A stretch of 64,000 bases of DNA from positions 248,001 through 312,000 of the forward strand of contig JBCBKP010000001.1 in the NCBI GenBank assembly GCA_038521625.1. Reading direction: 5' to 3'. Source of the stretch: JBCBKP01 sp038521625. Lineage in GTDB: Bacteria; Planctomycetota; Phycisphaerae; Phycisphaerales; UBA1924. Position numbers and translations under genes: made by a program. Below the pieces are notes generated by a model, which worked only from the letters and a program-made list of their open reading frames with translations, searched no databases and had not been told where the DNA came from. Position 1 is the first letter of the stretch, and each line of letters begins with the position of its first letter. Of the stretch, positions 7,735-15,878 are shown in pieces.

Positions 7735-10032
7735 ATGCCGATCCAGGCGGTTGAGAGGTCCCAGATGCTCCCGAGCAGCTTTGTCGAAGCCCACCTGGCG
7801 CTGACCGGCGCGAACGGCGGCGTGATCACGTCCGATGTCGTCCGGCGCGAGCTCGAGCGCACGGGCCTCAAGATGCCGTCGGACCGTCGATTGAGCGCGC
7901 TCTCGGCCCAGCTGGACGTGGCCGCGGCCGACCCGTCGCTCGATATCGAGGAGTTCAGCGAGATCATGGCCGGCGACGGCGGCCTGCTGGCGATGAGCGC
8001 CCTGCAGGGCAGCCTGGCGATCCCGGACTTCCCGGCGTTCTCCCGCGTCGTCGCCCGCCTGTTCACCGAGGTCGCCGAGGACGACCCCGTCGGCGCCGCC
8101 GAGGCGCCGCCGAAGAACCCGCCGCGGCTGGCGGTGTTCGACCGCGACTACCCGTTCGCGCGTAACGCCGACTACATCCCGTCGCTCTCGACCGCGGCCG
8201 ACGCGTGGTCGGTCTCGATCTGCACGGTGGACGGCCAGCGGGTCGATCTGGGTGAGGCGGGCAAGCGGTTCACGATCCAGTCGTGCTGCAAGCCGGTCAA
8301 CTACTGCCAGGCGCTCGAGACCTTCAACGCCGCGAGCAGCGGGATGCGGCCCAATCCGGGCGGGCTCGAGGACGCGGCCACGAAGCGCGCGCGCCTGGCC
8401 GAGCGGGCCGAGTCCCGAAAGATCAACCGGTTCGAGGATCTCGAGCAGCGCGAGCGGGCGCTCGGCGTGCACGACTACATCTCCGACGAGCCGTCGGGCG
8501 ACGCGTTCAACGAGTTCTCGTTCAACTCGCTCGGCATGCCATTCAACCCGATGATCAACGCGGGCGCGCTCATGTGCAGCGCGCTGGTCTCGCGGGCCGA
8601 GCCGGTCGACATCGAGCTCGAGCAGGTGCAGCGTGCCTGGGCGTCGCTCGCCGGCGTGACCGAGCTCCCGAGCCCGGACACCAAGACCGCCAAGGGCGAG
8701 AACCGGACGGGATCGAACAACCGCTCGCTCGCGTACAAGATGCTCGCGAACGAGTCGTTCCCGGCGTTCGTCCGCGGCTCGCAGCAGGTCGAGAACGTGC
8801 TCGATTTCTACTTCAACTGCTGCGCGCTGGAGATGAACGCGTCGGAGATGGCGGTCGCCGCCTCGACGCTGGCCAACCGCGGCATCTGCCCGACGACCGG
8901 GTCGCGCGTCTTCCACCCCGACACCGTCCGCGACGCGCTGGCCATGATGCTGCACTGCGGGATGTACGACTCCTCGGGCCGATTCGGCCGGCTGGTCGGG
9001 CTCCCGGCCAAGAGCGGCGTCGGCGGCGCGATCATGCTCGTCGTCCCGGGCCTGATGGGGGTCTGCTGCTTCTCCCCGCGCCTGGACAAGATCGGCAACT
9101 CGCTCCGGGGGCTGCGGTTCATCGAGAAGCTGCTGGGGCAGTTCGGCCTGCACGAGCTCGAATCGCCGAGCCAGCTCGCGCTCGGGCTTGCCGACCCGCG
9201 GACGCCGAGCATCCGCCGGACCGCCGAGCCGGTGCAGAAGGTCATGTCCGCCGCCGAGCTCGGCGACGTCGCCGCGTTCCAGCGGTTCGAGAAGATCGCG
9301 CGGGACCGCGCTGCGTACACCGGTCTGCTCGATTCGGCCGACTACGACGAGCGCACCCCGCTGCACCTGGCGGCCAGCGAGGGGCACGCCGACCTCGTCC
9401 GGTACCTGCTCGACCAGGGCGTGGCGCACTCGCCGCGCGACCGATGGGGCGCCACGCCGCTGCACGAGTCGGTCCGCGGCGGCCACGAGGCCATCGCCGA
9501 CCTGCTCCGGCGCGCCGGCGCCGAGGTCTCGGGGGAGCCGTCCGAGCCGCTTATGGACGCGTCGACGCGGGCCGAGGTGATCGAGGCGCTCGAGCCCATC
9601 GTCCACCCGCACCGCTCGAACGCGCTCGAGGACATCGAGCTGATCTGGGCCGCCGCGACCGGCGACCGCGACCACGTGACACGCCACGGCGCCCGCGGCC
9701 TGCGCCTGCTCGTCTCCGACTACGACGACCGGACGCCGCTGCATCTCGCGTGCGCCGAGGCCCGCCCGGTGATCGTCGATCAGCTGACGCGCTGCCTCGA
9801 CGACATCTGCCACCGCGCCGAGGGCAGCGAGGAGCACCTGCCGCTCATGCTCAGCTGGCCCGACCGGTGGGGCCGCACGCCGCTCGACGAGCTGGATCGC
9901 GCCCCCGCCGAGTCCTCGGAGCGGATCATCCGCTGCCGCGAGATCCTCGCCTCCCGCGGTGCGCTGCGCGCCGAGGAGCTCGTCGAGCGGTTCGCCTCGC
10001 CGATGGCCGGCGTCACGAACACCGAGGGTTGA
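7735..10032 (+). CDS. Glutaminase with EF-hand-like N-terminus and C-terminal ankyrin repeats
   Basis: Hydrolyses glutamine to glutamate and ammonia (family assignment). The 765 residues resemble animal GLS from end to end. Residues 1-110 form a helical EF-hand-like region, including an LPSSFVEAHLALTGANGG start. The serine-dependent beta-lactamase-like glutaminase domain spans about 145-480 with the catalytic SCCK pair (Ser183, Lys186), then EPSGDAFN, NPMINAGALM, CGMYDSSG and GLPAKSGVGG. Two ankyrin blocks follow, about 503-605 and 629-750, each with RTPLHLA-type turns. The ATG at 7735 has GAGGAGAG correctly spaced upstream; an ATG at 7720 lies before that site and is less likely. The short bacterial glutaminases lack both flanking parts. 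It ends three bases from a convergent gene. Confidence 0.93.
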   Translation: MPIQAVERSQMLPSSFVEAHLALTGANGGVITSDVVRRELERTGLKMPSDRRLSALSAQLDVAAADPSLDIEEFSEIMAGDGGLLAMSALQGSLAIPDFPAFSRVVARLFTEVAEDDPVGAAEAPPKNPPRLAVFDRDYPFARNADYIPSLSTAADAWSVSICTVDGQRVDLGEAGKRFTIQSCCKPVNYCQALETFNAASSGMRPNPGGLEDAATKRARLAERAESRKINRFEDLEQRERALGVHDYISDEPSGDAFNEFSFNSLGMPFNPMINAGALMCSALVSRAEPVDIELEQVQRAWASLAGVTELPSPDTKTAKGENRTGSNNRSLAYKMLANESFPAFVRGSQQVENVLDFYFNCCALEMNASEMAVAASTLANRGICPTTGSRVFHPDTVRDALAMMLHCGMYDSSGRFGRLVGLPAKSGVGGAIMLVVPGLMGVCCFSPRLDKIGNSLRGLRFIEKLLGQFGLHELESPSQLALGLADPRTPSIRRTAEPVQKVMSAAELGDVAAFQRFEKIARDRAAYTGLLDSADYDERTPLHLAASEGHADLVRYLLDQGVAHSPRDRWGATPLHESVRGGHEAIADLLRRAGAEVSGEPSEPLMDASTRAEVIEALEPIVHPHRSNALEDIELIWAAATGDRDHVTRHGARGLRLLVSDYDDRTPLHLACAEARPVIVDQLTRCLDDICHRAEGSEEHLPLMLSWPDRWGRTPLDELDRAPAESSERIIRCREILASRGALRAEELVERFASPMAGVTNTEG

Positions 10033-10035
10033 GGT

Positions 10036-11775
10036 CTACGGGCAGGGCAGGAAGAACTGGCGCACGAACTCGGTCACGTCGGCCTGGCTGACGACGTCGA
10101 AGGGCAGCGCGAACGCGGCCACGGTCGCATCGTTCGCGAAGAACCCCTGCACGAACGCGTCGACGTCGCTCTGGCTCACGACGCCGAACGGCGCCGCGAG
10201 ATCCGCCCGGCACGCGTCCTCGGCGGTCATCACGAACATCGCCGAGCCGGTGCTGCCGCCGAAGCAGAGCGTGGTCACGAATTCGCCGCGGTTGTTGAGC
10301 ACGCTCGCACGCCCGTTCTCGGTCGAGCCGCCGAGCGTCGCGTTCGCGCCGGTCCAGACCAGTGCGCCGGTCGCGCCGATGAAGCCGTCGTCGCTCACGA
10401 ACACGGCCGCCGAGCGGGCGTACTCGGCGAGCTGGCCCATGGGCGTCGTCGCGAGCAGCACGCCCTGGCCGGTCGAGGCCGTCGAGCTGAAGACGATCTG
10501 CCTCCGGTCGTTGTACGCCAGCAGGCCGAGGCCGCTGTAGACGTCGCCCAGCGTCCCGCCGCCCGGGAGCGATTCGCCCTCGCGCACCAGGAGGCGCGGG
10601 TCGTTCGGCGGGCCCTCGAAGATCGCCGAGTCGTTGGAGGCGTCGACGCCCGGGCCCGTGAGCCTCGCCGAGAACGCGATCTCGGCGTTGCCGTTCAGCT
10701 CGACGTGCGACTCGCCGAGCCCGTCGAGCAGCACGCCGGCGGGGAGGTCCGGCGCCTGCTGCCCGTCGGCGCGGTACAGCCGCACGTCGCCGAAGAGGCC
10801 GAGGAAGATCGCGCCGTCGACGAGGCCGGTCGTGGGCGTCGAGAATGCGATCACGTTGTCGTCGGCGATCCGCCAGTGGCCTCGGCTGAACGCCTGGAAG
10901 TTGTTCGAGTTGATGAACCGCCCGTAGGTCGTGTTCGGCAGGTCGGGCGCCGGGAAGCCCGAGCGTGCCACGATCCGGAGCTGGTTCGGCGGCCCGGCGT
11001 ACAGCACCTCGCGTTGCTGCCGGATCACCGATGACGCGGTCAGCAGACCCTGGAACCCGATCTCGTTGTTGTCGTTGATCTGCACGCCTTCTTTGTACGA
11101 CCAGCTCGTCGGGGGCGTGAACAGCGGGGCCGGGTCGCCCTCGTAGACCCACGCGATCTGGCTGCCCTCGTCGGCCGTCATCAGGTACTCGCCGCGCTGG
11201 AACGGCCGCGCGTCGAGCGCGACGAGCCCGCCGCTGTTCATGTGCAGCGGCGTGCCGATCGCCGCCAGTGTGGGGTTGCCCGCCACGCCCGGCGTCGGGA
11301 ACTGGGCGCCCATCACGAACGCCGGCTGCGTGGACGGTCCGGCGAAGAGCGTCGTCCGCCACGCGCCGTTGACGAGCAGCACGCTCGTGAACGAGACCTC
11401 GCCGAGGTCCGACATGTGGACCTCGGCGAACCCCGCGTTGTTGATCGACGCACGCCCGAGATTCAGCCCTCCGGGGACGCCCGGCAGCGTCTCGCCCGTG
11501 CGCGCGATCTTCGACGCCGTCGAGCCGTCGGTCCATCCGAGCGCCCAGTCGTTGCTCACGGTCGTCCCGGGCCCGGCGAGCTGGGTGCTGAAGATCACAC
11601 GCCCGTCGTCGCCGATCGCGACGCCGTTCCGGCAGAAGCCCGGGAAGGTCAGGTCGGTGCCGAAGGCCGAGGCGTCCTGGCCCGGTCGCCCGTAGGTCAG
11701 CTTGGTCATCACCGGCTGGCCGAGGGCGAGCCCCGCGAGCGCCGCCGCCGCGATCGCGTGAATGAGGGTGCGCAA
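10036..11775 (-). CDS. Secreted protein with GC-type dockerin-like tail
   Basis: 579 residues with a signal peptide (HAIAAAALAGLALGQ). The body is built of repeated segments reporting a phrase like GE-x-LPG (IARTGETLPG, VREGESLPGG, a related VARSGFPAP) spaced by beta-rich sequence, which suggests a repeat propeller or solenoid. I do not know its function. The last 60 residues are the tail shared with four other proteins in this window: a Cys, then two FGVVSQSDVDAFV / FDVVSQADVTEFV repeats, and a final Cys near the C-terminus. The tail is thought to anchor or sort secreted proteins in Phycisphaerae, but its partner is not known to me. It is transcribed divergently from the sigma-factor gene. 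Confidence 0.85.
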   Translation of the reverse strand: MRTLIHAIAAAALAGLALGQPVMTKLTYGRPGQDASAFGTDLTFPGFCRNGVAIGDDGRVIFSTQLAGPGTTVSNDWALGWTDGSTASKIARTGETLPGVPGGLNLGRASINNAGFAEVHMSDLGEVSFTSVLLVNGAWRTTLFAGPSTQPAFVMGAQFPTPGVAGNPTLAAIGTPLHMNSGGLVALDARPFQRGEYLMTADEGSQIAWVYEGDPAPLFTPPTSWSYKEGVQINDNNEIGFQGLLTASSVIRQQREVLYAGPPNQLRIVARSGFPAPDLPNTTYGRFINSNNFQAFSRGHWRIADDNVIAFSTPTTGLVDGAIFLGLFGDVRLYRADGQQAPDLPAGVLLDGLGESHVELNGNAEIAFSARLTGPGVDASNDSAIFEGPPNDPRLLVREGESLPGGGTLGDVYSGLGLLAYNDRRQIVFSSTASTGQGVLLATTPMGQLAEYARSAAVFVSDDGFIGATGALVWTGANATLGGSTENGRASVLNNRGEFVTTLCFGGSTGSAMFVMTAEDACRADLAAPFGVVSQSDVDAFVQGFFANDATVAAFALPFDVVSQADVTEFVRQFFLPCP

Positions 11776-11883
11776 GAGCCCACGCTACCTGACGCGGGCG
11801 ATATCGCGCACGGGCCGAACAAAAATCGGTGTTTCCCCGCGCATCGGGCCGGGCGGCGCCGTCTACTGGCGAAGGAGCCGCCG

Positions 11884-13443
11884 ATGCCCCCAGCCGACGG
11901 AACAGCAGCCCTGACGGACCCCGCCGACGCCCTGCGCTCGTATTCCCGGACCCGGGACCCCGAGCAGTTCGCGGCGATCGTCGACCACTACAGCTCGATG
12001 GTGCTCGCGGTCTGCCTGAGGGCCCTGCGGAACCGCACCGACGCCGAAGACGCGATGCAGGAGACGTTCCTGCGTCTGGCGACCCGCGCCGCGAGCGTGC
12101 GCTCGAACGTCGGCGCGTGGCTCCACACCTGCGCGGTCCGGTGCGCCAGCGACGTCGCCAGGCGCGGAGCCGCCGCCCGACGACGCGAGGAGGCGGCCGC
12201 GCGGCCGGAGGCCCAGACCCCGGACCCGGGTTGGCGCGAGATCGAATCGCTCGTCGATCGGGCGCTCCAGCGGCTCTCCGGTCAGGATCGCGAGATCATC
12301 ATCGCTCGCTATCTGCTCGGACGAACCCAGTCCGAGACCGCCGCCTCGCTCGGTCTGAGCACGCCGAAGCTCCAGCGTCGGCAGGCCCGGGCTCTCGGGG
12401 CCCTCCGCGAGCAGCTCCGGGCGCTCGGCGTTCCGATGACGATGGTGGCGCTGGCGACCGCGCTCGGTTCAGCGGGAACGCCCGTCCTCTCGCCCGGGGC
12501 GTCGGCGACGCTCGCCAAGCTCGGGCTCTCGGGCGTCGTGTCGGGCGGCGTGTCGGGCGGCGTGTCGGGTGGCGCGGGGCCAATACTGGTGAAGGCGCTC
12601 TCCGCCGCGGCGATCCTCGCCGTCGCCGCGGGGTCGATCGCGCTGGTCGCGGCCGGCTCGGCCGGCTACGGCGTCTTCCGAGCTGCCGCCACCCCGTTCG
12701 TGCCGCCGGCCAAGCCCGTCGTCGGGCTCACGCTCGTCGCGCTCGACGCGGGCGCGGACGCGTCGGACCGGCTGATCTGCGACGGACGCACGCTCCGGTT
12801 CGCGACGAGCTACTGGAACACCGACGAGACCGGGCTGATCGAGATGCGGATCGTCGCGGCGCGGCCCGACCGATCGAGGGACTCCGGCGAGGTCGACCTG
12901 CTCATCACGCGAGCCGATGTGCCGCGCGGCCAGGAGCTCCACGGCTCGCGCGGGGTCGAGCTCACAGCCCGGTACGTCATCGATGCCTACGCGAGACTCA
13001 CGCTGAGCGCCGAGGTCGGTGAGAGCACGCACACCTGGAGGGGCGTCCGCACCGAGGACGCGCCGGCCGCGGCGCGGTCGCCTCTCGAGGGCAGGTGGGC
13101 GCAGCTCGATGTCTGGAGCCTGAGTCTCGGCGCCGAGAAGATCACGATCGGATGGCGTGATTACAAGATCCACGAATTCCGCGTGCTCGACTGGGAGCCC
13201 GCCGAAGACGCGCCCGGCGAGGCGCGGATCCGGGCGATCTGCACCGACTCGATGGACCCCCGGCTCGTCGGTCGCCGGCTCAAGATGCTCGTCCGCGACG
13301 ACGGCGACGGCTTCACCCTGGCGCACCACCACGCCGGGTCGGCCGCCCTCGATGCCTTCCCCGACTCGTTCGACCCGGAGCGGTCGGCGGGGCTGACGAG
13401 CTATGTGTTCAAGGACCCCGCCCCGAGGGGACGCGGCCGATGA
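11884..13443 (+). CDS. ECF-type sigma factor fused to a transmembrane segment and an outer C-terminal domain
   Basis: 519 residues. Residues about 25-95 are sigma region 2 (NRTDAEDAMQETFLRLATRA), and about 118-180 are region 4 with a helix-turn-helix (GRTQSETAASLGLSTPKLQRR-like; Gln-Arg-rich recognition helix). A Ser/Gly/Val linker with three VSGG copies leads to one transmembrane helix, about 236-262. Some 255 residues then lie on the far side of the membrane. That domain is beta-rich with a 'W....DVWSLSLGAEKITIGW' type segment (spacing shown loosely) that recalls the planctomycete TIGR03067 domain, though I am not sure. The start ATG follows GAAGGAG. The stop overlaps the next gene by four bases. 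A promoter-specificity factor tied to the membrane is the simplest reading. Confidence 0.88.
   Translation: MPPADGTAALTDPADALRSYSRTRDPEQFAAIVDHYSSMVLAVCLRALRNRTDAEDAMQETFLRLATRAASVRSNVGAWLHTCAVRCASDVARRGAAARRREEAAARPEAQTPDPGWREIESLVDRALQRLSGQDREIIIARYLLGRTQSETAASLGLSTPKLQRRQARALGALREQLRALGVPMTMVALATALGSAGTPVLSPGASATLAKLGLSGVVSGGVSGGVSGGAGPILVKALSAAAILAVAAGSIALVAAGSAGYGVFRAAATPFVPPAKPVVGLTLVALDAGADASDRLICDGRTLRFATSYWNTDETGLIEMRIVAARPDRSRDSGEVDLLITRADVPRGQELHGSRGVELTARYVIDAYARLTLSAEVGESTHTWRGVRTEDAPAAARSPLEGRWAQLDVWSLSLGAEKITIGWRDYKIHEFRVLDWEPAEDAPGEARIRAICTDSMDPRLVGRRLKMLVRDDGDGFTLAHHHAGSAALDAFPDSFDPERSAGLTSYVFKDPAPRGRGR
12538..12573 (+). repeat. 12-base in-frame tandem repeat, three copies
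   Basis: Three consecutive copies of GTGTCGGGCGGC (the last with one T-for-C change) encode VSGG-VSGG-VSGG in the linker between the sigma domains and the membrane helix of the surrounding gene. Copy-number change would lengthen or shorten the linker by four residues without breaking the frame. Confidence 0.9.
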
Positions 13444-14198
13444 GACGCGCCTTCTCGCTCATCGAGCTGCTGGTCGTGATCGCCGTTGTTGCGCTGCTGG
13501 TCGGGATCACGCTCCCGGCGCTCGGCATCGCGATCAGGGCCGCGCGCACGTCCAAGTGTCTCTCGCAGACGCGCGACATCGTGCTCGCGGTCGCGAACGA
13601 CGCGGCCTCGAACGGCGATCTGCTGCCCGAGAACCGAACGAGAATCAACGAGACCGAGCACGTCACCTGGCGCCACCGGTTCGTGGAGACGGCCCGGGTC
13701 CCGTCCGCCGAGGCGTTCGTCTGCCCGCTTCACCCCGGCGAGCCGCTGAGCGAGGTCGGCCAGCCGGACCACGAGACCGTCTGCGTCGGCGACGTGCCGT
13801 CCAGCTACGCGCTCAACGGGCACCTGCTCTGGCGGCGATCGGTCAACGGACGCGAGGCGATCCGCCGGGTCTCGAGCGTCTCGCGTCCCGCGCACACGAT
13901 CTTGCTCGCCGAGAGCCGCGCGAGGTTCCCCGACATCCGCGTCACGAACCAGCTGGTCGCGGCCGACGACGAGCTCGGCGGCTTCTACGGGTTCTGGCAT
14001 TCCGGCGACGGCGTCTACGGGTTCATCGATGGCCACGCCGAGACGATCAACTTCATGGACACCGGGAGCCCCGATTGCCGCTGGCACGACGGGCGCGACA
14101 TGAACGACGACCCGTTCAGCCCGCAGTCGCGTGCGGAGCTCCGCCCGCACGACCATCCCGACTGGGAGTACCTCGCCCACCCCGTCTACTTCGACTGA
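13440..14198 (+). CDS. Type II secretion pseudopilin-like protein with H-X9-DG motif
   Basis: 252 residues. The N-terminus MRRAFSLIELLVVIAVVALL is a class III prepilin signal, normally cut before Phe by prepilin peptidase and methylated, followed by the hydrophobic assembly helix. The C-terminal region has a His, nine residues, then Asp-Gly (WHSGDGVYGFIDGHAE), the H-X9-DG signature of the very numerous planctomycete DUF1559-type pseudopilins. Its start ATG overlaps the stop of the sigma-fusion gene (ATGA), so the two are translationally coupled. It ends inside the 3' end of the convergent aminotransferase gene with a 13-base overlap. A role in the envelope linked to that sigma factor is an inference. 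Confidence 0.88.
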   Translation: MRRAFSLIELLVVIAVVALLVGITLPALGIAIRAARTSKCLSQTRDIVLAVANDAASNGDLLPENRTRINETEHVTWRHRFVETARVPSAEAFVCPLHPGEPLSEVGQPDHETVCVGDVPSSYALNGHLLWRRSVNGREAIRRVSSVSRPAHTILLAESRARFPDIRVTNQLVAADDELGGFYGFWHSGDGVYGFIDGHAETINFMDTGSPDCRWHDGRDMNDDPFSPQSRAELRPHDHPDWEYLAHPVYFD

Positions 14199-15100
14199 TC
14201 GGGCACGACGCGCTCGCCCTCGCTCGCGACCAGGCCCGGGAAGAGCTCCGAGAGCCGGCGCGTCACGGGCCCGATCTCTCCACCGCCGATCGCCCGCCCG
14301 TCGATCTCGACGACCGGGGCGATCTCGCCCATCGTGCCCGTGCAGAAGCACTCCTCGGCCCGGTACGCCTCCGCAAGCGTGCAGTCGCGCTCGATGCAGT
14401 CGATCCGATTCGCGTCGCAGAGCTCGATCACCGCGGCGCGGGTGATGCCCTCCGGGCACGCGGCGGTGGTGGGGGTGAAGACCACGCCGTCCTCGACGAA
14501 GAACAGGTGCGTCGCGTTGGTCTCGGCGACGAAGCCGCGCGTGTCGAACATCAGCGCGTCGTCCGCGCCGGCCGCGTTCGCCTCGAGCTTCGCCAGGATC
14601 GAGGTGAGCTGGTTGCACGAATGGATCTTCTGATCGAGCACGTCCGCCATCGGCCGGCGGTGCGCCGAGGTCTTGAGCCGGATCCCGGTCTTGTCATAGA
14701 CGGGCGGCTTGTGCTCGGCGAGCACGATCAGCGTGCAGCCCGCCGTGTTGATCCGCGGGTCGAGCCCGGACGTGTACTTCTCCCCCCGGCTGAGCGTCAG
14801 GCGGATGTGCACGCCGTCGCGCATGCCGTTTGCCTCGAGCGTCTTCTTGATCTCATCGACGATCTCGTCGTCGCTCGGGACGCCCGCGTAGGCGAGCGCC
14901 GTCGCCGACCGACGCAGCCGCGTCAGGTGCTCGCGGAGTCGGAAGATCCGGCCGCCGTACACGCGGAGCCCCTCCCAGACCGCGTCGCCGTTCTGCACGC
15001 TCGAGTCGAACGGGCTCACCCTCGCCTCGGCGCGGTGCGCGAGCACGCCGTTGATGTTGACGATGAGGTCGGCGTTCTTCGGATTCTCTCTCTGGAGCAC
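14186..15100 (-). CDS. ilvE: Branched-chain amino acid aminotransferase, PLP fold class IV
   Basis: 304 residues, the expected length for BCAT-type class IV aminotransferases, which interconvert Leu, Ile and Val with their 2-oxo acids. The N-terminal VSPFDSSVQNGDAVWEGLRVYGG is the class signature region (quoted here only by its ends: VSPFDSS and WEGLRVY). The likely Schiff-base lysine is Lys158 in DQKIHSCNQ. RGFVAETNATHLFFV and PEGITRAAV follow, as in the family. I chose the GTG at 15100 because GGAGGG sits six bases before it; translation would restart two bases after the stop of the upstream gene. Strict substrate choice (BCAA versus D-amino acid or aminodeoxychorismate) cannot be fixed from sequence alone. 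Confidence 0.88.
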   Translation of the reverse strand: MLQRENPKNADLIVNINGVLAHRAEARVSPFDSSVQNGDAVWEGLRVYGGRIFRLREHLTRLRRSATALAYAGVPSDDEIVDEIKKTLEANGMRDGVHIRLTLSRGEKYTSGLDPRINTAGCTLIVLAEHKPPVYDKTGIRLKTSAHRRPMADVLDQKIHSCNQLTSILAKLEANAAGADDALMFDTRGFVAETNATHLFFVEDGVVFTPTTAACPEGITRAAVIELCDANRIDCIERDCTLAEAYRAEECFCTGTMGEIAPVVEIDGRAIGGGEIGPVTRRLSELFPGLVASEGERVVPDQSK

Positions 15101-15102
15101 GA

Positions 15103-15828
15103 TCAGCCCTCCGCGGTCAGCTTGTGCCGGGCCAGCCGCTCGTACAGCCGCTCGCACTCCGCGAGCACCCCCGACAGTCGCGGTGGCACGTCGGCGTCCT
15201 TGCGCCGGTACGGCCCGAAGCCGGTGGACTTCTCGACGCTCGCGTACCAGTGCTTCGCCCATACGCCGTCGGTCTCGCGCGGGCCCGGCTCCCACGAGAG
15301 CATCGCCTCGTCGAAAGGCACGGACAGCGCGGCGCACAGCTTGGCGAGCACGCCGCGCGGGTTCTCCAGCACGTCGCGCGAATCGATCACCGGGGGCGTG
15401 CGTCCCAGCCGGTCGGCCTCGCGCTCGAACAACTCCAGCTGGCGCGGCAGCCCCGTCTCCTCGATCTCCGGACTCGGGATCACGTCGATCAGGCTCGTCA
15501 GCATCTCGCGCGGCTCACGGATCAAGAACCCGCTGGTCAACCGGTCGACCCAAGACGTGTCCATTCGCGGCAGGAGATGATGCGCCATGTGCTTCTGGTA
15601 GAAGATCGCGGCCGGCGGCCGGGGTGTTGTCAGGATCTCGGCGACCTTCGCGGGGTCGGTCTCGCCGGCCCCGATGACCTCGGCGGCGCCGGGGTGATCG
15701 AGGCCGGTCTTCCAGAGGTAGTGGGCGTAGAGCGGCTCGTCGCACACGACCGTGTCGGCGCGCGCGCCCCAGCTCCGCATCATCGCGGTGGAGATGTTCC
15801 GCGGCCCCGACCACATGGCGATGGGCAT
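15103..15828 (-). CDS. Sulfotransferase-like P-loop protein paired with the aminotransferase
   Basis: 241 residues beginning MPIAMWSGPRNISTAMMRSW, where SGPRNISTAMM matches the 5'-PSB loop of sulfotransferase-like proteins. Further on are DEPLYAHYL and IREPREML, which correspond to the conserved middle segments and the 3'-phosphate-binding strand. Proteins of this kind often stand next to branched-chain aminotransferase genes, as here, but I do not know of a proven reaction for them. An ATG at 15828 is used; a TTG two codons upstream is possible. No good ribosome binding site is visible. The stop lies two bases before the GTG of the aminotransferase gene, so the two are almost certainly one operon. 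Confidence 0.8.
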   Translation of the reverse strand: MPIAMWSGPRNISTAMMRSWGARADTVVCDEPLYAHYLWKTGLDHPGAAEVIGAGETDPAKVAEILTTPRPPAAIFYQKHMAHHLLPRMDTSWVDRLTSGFLIREPREMLTSLIDVIPSPEIEETGLPRQLELFEREADRLGRTPPVIDSRDVLENPRGVLAKLCAALSVPFDEAMLSWEPGPRETDGVWAKHWYASVEKSTGFGPYRRKDADVPPRLSGVLAECERLYERLARHKLTAEG

Positions 15829-15878
15829 GCTCAACGCGATCAGGCTAGCGGGATCGTCACCGACGAACGGGCCCGGTC

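Noticed and set aside
7591..9837. A 748-codon open frame on the minus strand opposite the glutaminase gene
   Set aside because: The plus-strand glutaminase has all family motifs; the opposite translation is Arg/Ala-rich with no domain.
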